From the NCBI GenBank assembly GCA_947474365.1, contig CANJIU010000010.1, positions 62,001 through 126,000 of the forward strand: DNA of 64,000 bases, read 5' to 3'. The notes under the pieces were generated by a model that saw only the letters and a list, made by a program, of their open reading frames with translations, was not told the DNA's origin and did not search any database. A program made the position numbers and the translations under genes. This document shows positions 28,970 to 35,998 of the stretch, piece by piece; the first letter of the stretch is position 1, and each line of letters opens with the position of its first letter. This stretch comes from Opitutia bacterium (GTDB lineage Bacteria > Verrucomicrobiota > Verrucomicrobiia > Opitutales > Opitutaceae).

Positions 28970-30127
28970 ATGGATTTGCGCGCGCTGTGCCAGGCCGCAG
29001 TGCCAGAATTGCTTCCGGTCGATGGTGCGATCGAGTCCTTCGATTTGCTTTGGGATCGAATCGAGGTCGATGAACAGCGGGAGCGATTTGTTCTGTTTTT
29101 AGAGTGGCTAGTCTTGGCCGACGCGAAGTGCGCGCAGAACCTGATGTCACTGACACCTTATGTGCTCACGCCGAGCGAAGCATGGCGCGCGTCTGCGCCG
29201 ATAGTCTTTGATGACCGGGAGCGGAACATCGCCGCACCGCTTGCCCGCCGATGGCTGGCACAGCCGTTGCGAGCACCTGAAAGATCGACGATTTCAGAGG
29301 AATTCACCCAGAGCCAGATGCAGGCCTATCGACGCATCTCGGCCATGGCGCGTGCTTACTTTTCCCGGCCTGATTTTCCATGCACAATTGAGCCCCGCCT
29401 GATGCCTTTGTGCATCGGGCCCACCGGGACCGGCAAGACAAGCCTGTTGCGTCGTATTGCCAAGGAAAACAAGGCCGCCTTTTTGCGCACAAGTGCTGGA
29501 GAGTGGACTCCTGTTGGGGTCCGCTCGGTGCGCCCCACCATCGCTTGCATTTTAGAAGCGCTGGCCACATCCACGTCGGGCTGTGCGGTCGTCCTCGTTG
29601 ACGAAATGGACAAAGTGTCCGGTGTCACGGATACGAATTGGGCGAGATCCGTTTTGAACGAGATTTATGCGACTCTCGACCGAAGCATCCCAATTGCCTC
29701 CCTGTTACACGGGGACAATTCACTCAAGCTGTCTGTCTCCGCCGAGGAATTGCAGGAACGTGTGGAGCGAAAACTGTTTCTTGTCGCGGCCGGCACCTGG
29801 CAGTCCCTTTGGTCGAGTGGTGCCACGATGGGTTTCGGAGGCGCGGTGAATACGACGACGCGGGTGGTCGATGCCATCGCCACGCAAAAGATTGTTCCGG
29901 TCGAATTACTGATGAGATTCACTTGGCCCCCGGTGGTGCTTGCATATCCCGATCCTGTCGAAACCGTGGCGTTATTCGAAAAAACAGGGCTGGTGAAGCT
30001 GGCCGCCAATCTCGGCGTGACACTTGACCCCAGACAGCACGATTGGTCGCGCGGCGGCTTTAGAAGCATCGAGTCCATCGCCGGCGAACTTCTAGCCCGG
30101 TCTCATGAGTTGGCGCCTGATTCATGA
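28970..30127 (+). CDS. AAA+ ATPase of the nuclease cassette
   Basis: 385 residues from ATG 28970 (MDLRALCQAAVPELLP); an in-frame ATG at 28865, 3 bp after the nuclease stop, would add 35 residues. Walker A GPTGTGKTS with K156 and Walker B VVLVDEMDK with D211/E212 define a classical AAA+ module. Sensor-type and arginine-finger-like segments follow (LFLVAAGTWQSLW; VPVELLMRFTWPPVVLAY). The layout recalls ClpX/Lon-type ATPases, without a protease domain or zinc finger. Its stop overlaps the next start by 4 bp. Confidence 0.78.
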   Translation: MDLRALCQAAVPELLPVDGAIESFDLLWDRIEVDEQRERFVLFLEWLVLADAKCAQNLMSLTPYVLTPSEAWRASAPIVFDDRERNIAAPLARRWLAQPLRAPERSTISEEFTQSQMQAYRRISAMARAYFSRPDFPCTIEPRLMPLCIGPTGTGKTSLLRRIAKENKAAFLRTSAGEWTPVGVRSVRPTIACILEALATSTSGCAVVLVDEMDKVSGVTDTNWARSVLNEIYATLDRSIPIASLLHGDNSLKLSVSAEELQERVERKLFLVAAGTWQSLWSSGATMGFGGAVNTTTRVVDAIATQKIVPVELLMRFTWPPVVLAYPDPVETVALFEKTGLVKLAANLGVTLDPRQHDWSRGGFRSIESIAGELLARSHELAPDS

Positions 30128-30621
30128 ACAAACCAATGCTCATTTTCGAATGGACCGACGAGGCCGCCTTACGCGAACGCTTCCAAGGGTTATTGCGTGC
30201 GCACGGCACACGTTCGTGTCGCGACCTCTGTGGCGAACAAGGCTCAAAATCCATTTTGCTCTCAGCGCGCTACGCGCGGTGGCTGGACCGCACGGCGCGC
30301 GACGAACCGGAGAATGCGCGCCTTGAAGATCTGAGCCGCAGCTACTCACATTTACAGCGCGCGGTTGAACGATGGCTCTCTGGGTGGCGTTTGGTTGACT
30401 GGACCGGCGTGCTGCTGGTTGACGTGCAGTTTCTCGACTGGGTTGTAGATGACGGTGTCGAGATGCAGGTTGGCACTGTGTTCGTCGCCACCGCGAATGT
30501 CACCGCAGTTTGCCTGATAGATGAACTAGAGGCACGGGGTGAAAATTTCGAGATCGACCGAAGACTTCTCGCCACGGAAAAACGCCACATGGAAAGTGCG
30601 GAGACGGGAGCGAAAGACTAG
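30124..30621 (+). CDS. Hypothetical protein, third gene of the nuclease/AAA+ cassette
   Basis: 165 residues, soluble, no family recognised. It overlaps the AAA+ gene by 4 bp (ATGA), so it is co-translated. Segment GSKSILLSARYARWLDRTARDEPEN and a following strand VLLVDVQFLDWVVDDGVEMQVGTVFVATANVTAVCLIDELEARG suggest a mixed alpha/beta fold. It may be an adaptor or substrate-recognition subunit of the ATPase, by position only. Confidence 0.6.
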   Translation: MNKPMLIFEWTDEAALRERFQGLLRAHGTRSCRDLCGEQGSKSILLSARYARWLDRTARDEPENARLEDLSRSYSHLQRAVERWLSGWRLVDWTGVLLVDVQFLDWVVDDGVEMQVGTVFVATANVTAVCLIDELEARGENFEIDRRLLATEKRHMESAETGAKD

Positions 30622-30636
30622 CCGGGGGAGTTCTTT

Positions 30637-31137
30637 ATGGGCTACCAACTCGTCGTCTACCAATTCAGCCGGCCCAAAGTGGAGCGTGGAGATTTCAGCC
30701 ATTTTATTCGGCTCTACCATCCCGACAAATTGCCCTCTGGTCGCGCGCTCCGCCAGATGATGAACTCACTCACCTTTATGATCGAGGGCTTCGATAGTGA
30801 CCCGCGGGAGTTGCATTCAATTCCGGAAGTCCGTCGTTTCTACGCTGCTTTCCGCAAGGCATGGCCGTATTGGCTATTTTTCTGCAATCTCGACTCGGAG
30901 GAACTGAGGATGATGACACTTTGCTGCCTGCCCTCCATCGCCGCCTTAAGCGTGGATCAACAATCCAAAGTGGTCGTGGAATACGACCGACAGGAGTTGT
31001 TGGAATTTTTGCGTGAAAACTTAATTTTGATGAGCGCGATGTGCCAGCGCGGCGACGTGCTTGAGAAAAGCGTCCACGAACGCACGAGAGCAATTTTCAC
31101 ATATTTCGGACTGCCGGCCAACGTATCGGCGCTGTGA
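30637..31137 (+). CDS. Hypothetical protein, fourth gene of the nuclease/AAA+ cassette
   Basis: 166 residues, soluble and largely helical in its C-terminal half; no family recognised. It starts 15 bp after the previous stop with GGGGGAG-type ribosome site before ATG. Notable segments are MGYQLVVYQFSRPKVERGDFS, FRKAWPYWLFFCNLDSEELRMM and LREN-x-ILMSAMCQRGDV. Last gene of the co-directional run; a minus-strand XRE regulator follows convergently. Confidence 0.6.
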   Translation: MGYQLVVYQFSRPKVERGDFSHFIRLYHPDKLPSGRALRQMMNSLTFMIEGFDSDPRELHSIPEVRRFYAAFRKAWPYWLFFCNLDSEELRMMTLCCLPSIAALSVDQQSKVVVEYDRQELLEFLRENLILMSAMCQRGDVLEKSVHERTRAIFTYFGLPANVSAL

Positions 31138-31180
31138 GGCTTGAGCTGCGCGTTGACCGGTCATCTGCGCTCTTTGCAAC

Positions 31181-31441
31181 TCAGCGGGTCATTTTCTCGA
31201 CCTCGGTCCAGTTGATCTTGGCGGGCAGTAGATCGGTTACCGGCACCCCCAAGGCGCGAGCGAGCAGCACGAGTTCGCAGTCACCAACCCAACGCACCCG
31301 TCCCTCGATTCCTGCGACAATACCTCGAGAAATATCCCAACCGTTCCTTTGGCATTTCGCGGCGAACTCCGCCTGAGACCATCCGCGTTGATCACGCAGC
31401 TTACGGACTTGCGCCCCTACGATATTTTTAATGGCCGCCAT
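31181..31441 (-). CDS. XRE-family HTH transcriptional regulator
   Basis: 86 residues. A canonical Cro/C1-type helix-turn-helix spans residues 7-65: VGAQVRKLRDQRGWSQAEFAAKC, DISRGIVAGIEGRVRWVGDCELVLLARALGVPVTDLL. Its start codon is 2 bp from a perfect 16-bp palindrome, and a second identical palindrome lies 46 bp further, so it very probably represses itself and the divergent gene at 31561. Confidence 0.85.
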   Translation of the reverse strand: MAAIKNIVGAQVRKLRDQRGWSQAEFAAKCQRNGWDISRGIVAGIEGRVRWVGDCELVLLARALGVPVTDLLPAKINWTEVEKMTR

Positions 31442-31442
31442 T

Positions 31443-31506
31443 GTCTGGAATTCCAGACTTGACGGTATCAGTTTGGCGGCCCGGTATTGTCTGGAATTCC
31501 AGACAA
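31443..31506. promoter_or_regulatory. Twin perfect palindromic operators between XRE regulator and divergent gene
   Basis: GTCTGGAATTCCAGAC occurs at 31443-31458 and again at 31489-31504. The second extends to a 20-bp perfect palindrome at 31487-31506. Centres are 46 bp apart. A -35-like TTGACG (31459-31464) directly follows the first site, and a -10-like stretch (TATTGT, 31485-31490) overlaps the second, so a repressor bound here would block the plus-strand promoter; the first site touches the minus-strand start codon. Confidence 0.75.
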
Positions 31507-31560
31507 CCTGAAATCGGACGTCGTAATTCCAAAAAATCCACCGGCCGCGATGCCGTCTCG

Positions 31561-32250
31561 ATGAAGAAGCTCGCCGTAATTATTCTTATCGTGGCGCTCG
31601 CAGCCGTGATTCTCGTCGCGGTCTTGCGGCGTCCCAACAACCGGTCAACTGCTGCTTCAGCCGGCGAAGCCCAAGCACAGGCAGTCACACAAAAAACAAA
31701 GTCTGTTGCCGGCATCTACCGCGCTTACGTAGCCACACCAGATACGCCGCTAGAGTTCATCACTCTGATCGTGAACCGCGACCAAACGGTATCAACTATC
31801 ACACCGACAGCGAATCGCAATCCGCTGCCTGGTTCCTGCCGATACGAAGTCGAAGACGAAGCCGTCTTTCTCCTAGTGAATGGCACACGAAGCTTCGGTT
31901 TTACCAGGGTCGGGAATGATCGGCTGAACGGGAACTCGGATCTGAACGGCCTAAATTTTGTCCGGTGGATCGAGAACGATAAAAAGCTACAACGCCTGCA
32001 CGAGGAAGGTATGATTCGACGAAATTTGGAGACGATGATCGCATGCGCCCGCCAGGCCCAGATGCTGGTCCTACTCGACGGAGGCGAACCTGATCCGATC
32101 CTAGGCACAAACGGCATCGGTAGTTTTCCGTTTGTAAAACAGTTGAAAGCGATCGCCGGCGAGAGTTATGGCGGAATCGCAATCGGACGTGGTTCCGGGC
32201 GGATAAGCGTTCAGACCATCGACGGACGCACGATCGAAGCTCCCTACTGA
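31561..32250 (+). CDS. Membrane-anchored hypothetical protein
   Basis: 229 residues from ATG 31561; the frame is open from 31441 but the earlier part crosses the operators and is unlikely to be translated. One N-terminal membrane anchor (LAVIILIVALAAVILVAVL), then a Ser/Ala/Gln-rich linker and a soluble domain with beta-strand character (FITLIVNRDQTVSTITP; VFLLVNGTRSFGFTRVGND). The C-terminal third (KQLKAIAGESYGGIAIGRG, ISVQTIDGRTIEAPY) resembles pilin-like small periplasmic proteins, without certainty. It lies downstream of the twin operators. Confidence 0.6.
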   Translation: MKKLAVIILIVALAAVILVAVLRRPNNRSTAASAGEAQAQAVTQKTKSVAGIYRAYVATPDTPLEFITLIVNRDQTVSTITPTANRNPLPGSCRYEVEDEAVFLLVNGTRSFGFTRVGNDRLNGNSDLNGLNFVRWIENDKKLQRLHEEGMIRRNLETMIACARQAQMLVLLDGGEPDPILGTNGIGSFPFVKQLKAIAGESYGGIAIGRGSGRISVQTIDGRTIEAPY

Positions 32251-32251
32251 C

Positions 32252-32824
32252 GTGTATCGCGGCCAAGAGCATATTGAGCACATCTTGCGCTCCGCTCTCT
32301 TCGGAGATTATCGCGCGCGACAGCAAGCTCTAGCGCAACAAGTCCGCGAGTGGGAGTCCCGGCGTTTAGTGCGGCGATTTCGAACCAACGCCTCAGCGCT
32401 TTGTGTCCTTTGGGTGCTTCCCGCGCTTGGTATAAGCGCCTGGAGCTTTAGCACCGGCGGAAAATATTGGGGACTTGCCCTGATTTCGATTCCTGTCTCT
32501 TGGCTTGCCGGTGGGTTGCTAATGCCGAGGGACCCCGATCCAACCCCAGAATTGGCGGACTATCGGCAGAAGCTGAATTCGGTCTGCTGGCTGGTGCGAC
32601 GACTCTGCGAAGATCGAGTCGAAGTGAGTGAGCAGGACGGGCACATCGTTTTTCGCGGGGTTCATTCACGGGCACGATTGCAAGGTCGCGTTGTGATCAC
32701 CTACATGGATGAAAGTGAGCGAGTCGCTTTAACGGCTGCGCAGATCAATGTGGTTCGGGAAATGATCCCCGAGCACACTAATGACGACTCCCGCGCGGTT
32801 CTAGAGCGACATCTCGGGCGTTGA
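32252..32824 (+). CDS. Membrane hypothetical protein, GTG start
   Basis: 190 residues starting at GTG 32252, one base after the previous stop, so the two genes are coupled. Two adjacent hydrophobic helices lie at about 48-66 (ALCVLWVLPALGISAWSF) and 73-91 (WGLALISIPVSWLAGGLLM), flanked by a basic N-terminus and a cytosolic C-terminal domain. No family recognised. Likely partner of the anchored protein before it. Confidence 0.58.
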   Translation: MYRGQEHIEHILRSALFGDYRARQQALAQQVREWESRRLVRRFRTNASALCVLWVLPALGISAWSFSTGGKYWGLALISIPVSWLAGGLLMPRDPDPTPELADYRQKLNSVCWLVRRLCEDRVEVSEQDGHIVFRGVHSRARLQGRVVITYMDESERVALTAAQINVVREMIPEHTNDDSRAVLERHLGR

Positions 32825-32899
32825 TCTTAATCCGATTCCTATTGGGGGCTAGCCGCCCGCATCCACATCGCTCCACCCGCTCCATGGCCGAGTCCATTT

Positions 32900-33080
32900 C
32901 TAAGTTTTCCAGCGATAGAAGAAATGGACGACCAAAACCAAGATCGGCAAACCTGCGACCCAATGCCAGAAGTAGCCCGTTCGATAGAGCAGCGCCGCCA
33001 CAACGACAAACATCGTCCATTTGAACAGACGAAGCCATAGTGGGAAAAAAGGCGGGGCGGAGTGTTAATTCCACCACCAC
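32900..33080 (-). pseudogene. Small membrane protein gene, apparently frameshifted
   Basis: A start at ATG 33080 gives MVVELTLRPAFFP, and one frame over the sequence continues LWLRLFKWTMFVVVAALLYR then a second hydrophobic run (WVAGLPILVLVVHFFYRWKT) to TAG at 32900-32902. The switch falls at the TTTTTTCCC run near 33040-33048. Joined, the product would be a 59-residue two-helix membrane protein. Either a single-base indel inactivated it, or the indel is a sequencing error. Unsupported by any homology I can name. Confidence 0.35.
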
Positions 33081-33177
33081 GTCAGTCGCTGTTCACGAGT
33101 GAGATTCGACGCTTCGCAGTCGACGGCGTGTTTCTCCCGCTACCGTGGAAGGCAGCGGCCCCAGCCGCGATCAAGTT

Positions 33178-33741
33178 TTACCGGTAGAGGACGAGGCCGA
33201 AATGCCACGGGGGAAGGAGCCGACTCGACTCCGGTCGCAGGCCGACCGAATCCGCCCACGTTGCGATCTGCTCCGGGCGCGGACGGATCGAGAGATCGGG
33301 GCCGCGCGGCGTGGGAATGTCGGACCGCCAGTGAATCGCGAGGACGCGTCCGCCCGGTCGAACCAGTTCCGCACCAGCACGCAACAGCCCCACGGGATTT
33401 TCGGCGTGCAGAATATTGAAAAGGAAGAGCGCATCGACGCTCCCGGCCGGAAGGCCAAATCCGTCGGCAATCACATCGCGCAAACTCAATTGCAGGTTTG
33501 GAATCGCGCTGGTCGTGGCTCGCGCCTGCGTAATCGCAATCATCTCCGGCTCGATATCGAAGGAGTGCAGCGTGCCGCTAATGCGTGCTGCCACCGACAG
33601 GGTAAACGTGCCGTAGCCGCAGCCGACTTCAACGGCGTCGTGTATCCTGGGGTCCACCTGAAGGTCATCCAAGACTCCATCGATGTTGAATAAACTCTCC
33701 CAGTAAGTTTGTTCGGGCATCCCGCTGTCACGCACTTTCAT
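33178..33741 (-). CDS. Class I SAM-dependent methyltransferase
   Basis: 187 residues. Motif I is DAVEVGCGYGTFTLSVAARI (about residues 36-55), an acidic ribose-binding residue follows in HSFDIEPEMI, and motif IV region is SVDALFLFNILHAENP; RPGGRVLAIHW is motif VI. A Rossmann-type methyltransferase; substrate unknown. Stands alone between small genes. Confidence 0.85.
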   Translation of the reverse strand: MKVRDSGMPEQTYWESLFNIDGVLDDLQVDPRIHDAVEVGCGYGTFTLSVAARISGTLHSFDIEPEMIAITQARATTSAIPNLQLSLRDVIADGFGLPAGSVDALFLFNILHAENPVGLLRAGAELVRPGGRVLAIHWRSDIPTPRGPDLSIRPRPEQIATWADSVGLRPESSRLLPPWHFGLVLYR

Positions 33742-33852
33742 TCGCGCAGCATTTCAAAAATGCCAGGCGCCTGCAATCGCGGGCTGTGTGGCCGTGCAAT
33801 AAAGTAGTGATCTGGCCGGGCGGTGGCCGCATTCACCGGTAACGCGCCGAGG

Positions 33853-34413
33853 TTATTTTTTACGGCGAAACCGCGTCTCCGAATAGGTCGTGAACTCCTT
33901 GCCGGGTTCAGCCAACGCAAACGTCTCGATGAACTCGTCGTCGTTGACGAGCCGGTAGGTCTCTCGCCCTCGCCATCCCGGTGCGATGTTTTCAATGGCC
34001 GCAGTAAGGAATACGAGAGTGCGGCCGTCCTCGGAAATATTGTCGATGACGTAGTGGTTGACGAAGCCCTCGATGTGAAACTGTCGCAGAACGATTTTTT
34101 TCGCGGCCTTGTCGTAGCTGATATAGCCGATGTCCTCGTGGGTTTCGCCTTTCTTGTTTTTTTCCTGCGTCGGGTAGATGGACTTGTTGGCGACGTGGAT
34201 GAAGCGATCGTTTAGGATGAAGGAGTATTCGCGTTCAGCCTTGCCGACACCAGGCTCCCCTTGGACGTCGCCGCTCCATTTTCCGATGAGCACGCGCAGT
34301 GGCTTCCACGGATCAGGTTTGACGACCGGTGCGGACGCGTCAGCGCCGAACACGACGGATACAACCAGAATGGCGACGAAGAATAGTGAGCGTGGAGCGA
34401 GCGTGGATTTCAT
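33853..34413 (-). CDS. Exported protein with heme-binding-like/DUF1579-type beta-barrel
   Basis: 186 residues from ATG 34413 (MKSTLAPRSLFFVAILVVSV); the frame extends 45 codons further upstream without family-like sequence. Signal peptide to about residue 24, then LRVLIGKWSGDVQGEPGVGKAER and a sequence of strands (EYSFILNDRFIHVANKS, KIVLRQFHIEGFVNHYVI, LVFLTAAIENIAPGW, TYRLVNDDEFIETFAL). This is the one-domain lipocalin/FABP-like barrel of DUF1579-type proteins. Periplasmic ligand binding is likely; ligand unknown. Confidence 0.65.
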   Translation of the reverse strand: MKSTLAPRSLFFVAILVVSVVFGADASAPVVKPDPWKPLRVLIGKWSGDVQGEPGVGKAEREYSFILNDRFIHVANKSIYPTQEKNKKGETHEDIGYISYDKAAKKIVLRQFHIEGFVNHYVIDNISEDGRTLVFLTAAIENIAPGWRGRETYRLVNDDEFIETFALAEPGKEFTTYSETRFRRKK

Positions 34414-34620
34414 GGGGTGAGAATCTACCGTGGCCGTGGGAGCGTGGCTTTCAAAAACAGGATCAAGGCGGAAATTTGTGAGCTGAGTCCGGAAAAATGC
34501 GAGCCGAAGCGCCACCAGAGAAAGGCGATCTTCACAGTAGGCTTGCACACGGTCTATGCCTTGTCGGCGCCAATCCCCATGACGTTTGATTCATTCTAGA
34601 TAAGATGCGCTAGTATGCTG

Positions 34621-35301
34621 TCAGTGATCGAGGTGCCCAATGCCACCGCCGATGAGGTGCCAAACGACGAAACCCACCGCGAGCGCACCGATGATCGCGA
34701 AGACTGCTTTGAATCTCGAAGGAGGCCCAACCGCGATTATCGCGTCGGCAGAATCGGCCGGCGTAGGCGGGGTGGTGGCGGGCGCCTCCTGCCACGGTAG
34801 CGGGCGTTCGGGCTGTTTTCGTCCGTAGCGAGTTCGCCCCCACGGCTTGAATACTGACAGCGTCGTGATCGCGAGCAGCACCAGAAGACCGCCAGCCGCG
34901 TGGACTGCGAGTTGCAACCCCGCCGCGTGGAGGTCGGCGCTGGGTGTAGTCGACTCTTCTGCGAGACGAGCTGCGCGGGCTGCGAGTGGCAACTTTGCCA
35001 GCAACACGATGGTGGCAAAGGTGGTCAGCAGAAATTTGACCAAGACCCACGAGTGCCGGAACAATCCCCAGTCGGTGCCGACGGCTTGGACCACACCTGT
35101 AGCCAACGAGGCGAGACTCAGCGGGACGATGACGAGCCGGCAAATCAGATTCATCGCGAAATAGGCACCGCGCACTACTTCCCCATTTTGGCTGGTCAGC
35201 CCGCAGATGCTTAGAGCCAGAAAAGCCGCGACCGATCCGATCCAGCCGACCGAGACGGTGATATGTGCCGTGACGCCGACCTTGCGCAAGCGCGGTGTCA
35301 T
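34621..35301 (-). CDS. Integral membrane protein (DUF2269-like)
   Basis: 226 residues from ATG 35301 (MTPRLRKVGVTAHITVSVGW). Four to five transmembrane helices: about 9-31 (TAHITVSVGWIGSVAAFLAL), 46-70 (LICRLVIVPLSLASLATGVV), 80-100 (SWVLVKFLLTTFATIVLLA), 128-148 (AVHAAGGLLVLLAITTLSVF) and a C-terminal one (AVFAIIGALAVGFVVWHLI). Resembles uncharacterised DUF2269-type membrane proteins that often lie near TetR-type regulators, as here (divergent, about 110 bp). Confidence 0.7.
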   Translation of the reverse strand: MTPRLRKVGVTAHITVSVGWIGSVAAFLALSICGLTSQNGEVVRGAYFAMNLICRLVIVPLSLASLATGVVQAVGTDWGLFRHSWVLVKFLLTTFATIVLLAKLPLAARAARLAEESTTPSADLHAAGLQLAVHAAGGLLVLLAITTLSVFKPWGRTRYGRKQPERPLPWQEAPATTPPTPADSADAIIAVGPPSRFKAVFAIIGALAVGFVVWHLIGGGIGHLDH

Positions 35302-35414
35302 CGGTGAAACAGGTATCGGAATTGCGTATCGTCGAGGAATGGGCTCATGTCGGCCGCGATGTTTCGTAACGCACATCTTCCGTTCAACGAACTCGCACGC
35401 GCGAATGTTCGGTA

Positions 35415-35984
35415 ACAGATCGCCGGATCGCACGCACCCAGCAATCGCTGCATCGGTCGCTGAACACACTGATTCTGGAGAAGGGATACGAGGAGACCAC
35501 AATCAAAGACATCGTGGCCCATGCGAATGTCGGTCGCTCGACGTTTTATGCGCATCACGGCGGCAAGGAGGGCCTGCTGCTGCACGGTCTGCATCACCTG
35601 CAGGAAGTGTTGCTGCATCAGCAGTCGGCCGCACCCGGCGAACCAAATCCGCCTGTGCTAGGGTTCAGTCGCGTGTTCTTCGAACATGTGCATGAGTATC
35701 GCGAAGTTTTCCAAGCACTCCGTGCGGACACTTGCGAGCCGGTCGTGACGCGCAAGATCAAGCGGTTGGTCACCGAGGTGATCCGGCACGAGTTACGCCG
35801 CGCCCAGGCGGAGGACCACAGCAATGAGATTCCTCGCGACGCCGTGGTTCAGTTTACCACGGACGCGCTCTTTTCAGTTTTGATTTGGTGGTTTGAGTGC
35901 AGTCCAAAGCTGTCGCCAGCCAAGGTTGATGCAATTTTCCGCCGGCTCACGCTGCCAGCACTCGCCGCCAGCGGAGCCCGCTGA
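35415..35984 (+). CDS. TetR/AcrR-family regulator, start codon unclear
   Basis: The conserved TetR DNA-binding domain reads DRRIARTQQSLHRSLNTLIL, EKGYEETTIKDIVAHANVGR, STFYAHHGGKEGLLLHGL. The frame is open from 35370 but contains no ATG, GTG or TTG before this domain; the first GTG (35514) would cut the helix-turn-helix in half. A nearby ATG at 35405 is in another frame. Either an indel at about 35405-35415 disrupted the start, or a rare start codon is used. The C-terminal half (about 110 residues) is the ligand-binding helical domain. It is convergent with the copper ATPase gene. Confidence 0.7.
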   Translation, partial: TDRRIARTQQSLHRSLNTLILEKGYEETTIKDIVAHANVGRSTFYAHHGGKEGLLLHGLHHLQEVLLHQQSAAPGEPNPPVLGFSRVFFEHVHEYREVFQALRADTCEPVVTRKIKRLVTEVIRHELRRAQAEDHSNEIPRDAVVQFTTDALFSVLIWWFECSPKLSPAKVDAIFRRLTLPALAASGAR

Positions 35985-35998
35985 TCCGTTTTTATTCG

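Noticed and set aside
26068-30127. The island as a CRISPR-Cas locus because of the Cas4/RecB-like nuclease
   Set aside because: No repeat-spacer array and no other cas gene is present; the nuclease lacks the Cas4 cysteines.
35514-35984. GTG at 35514 as the start of the TetR-type regulator
   Set aside because: It would delete the first helix of the helix-turn-helix domain, whose sequence is clearly present upstream in the same frame.
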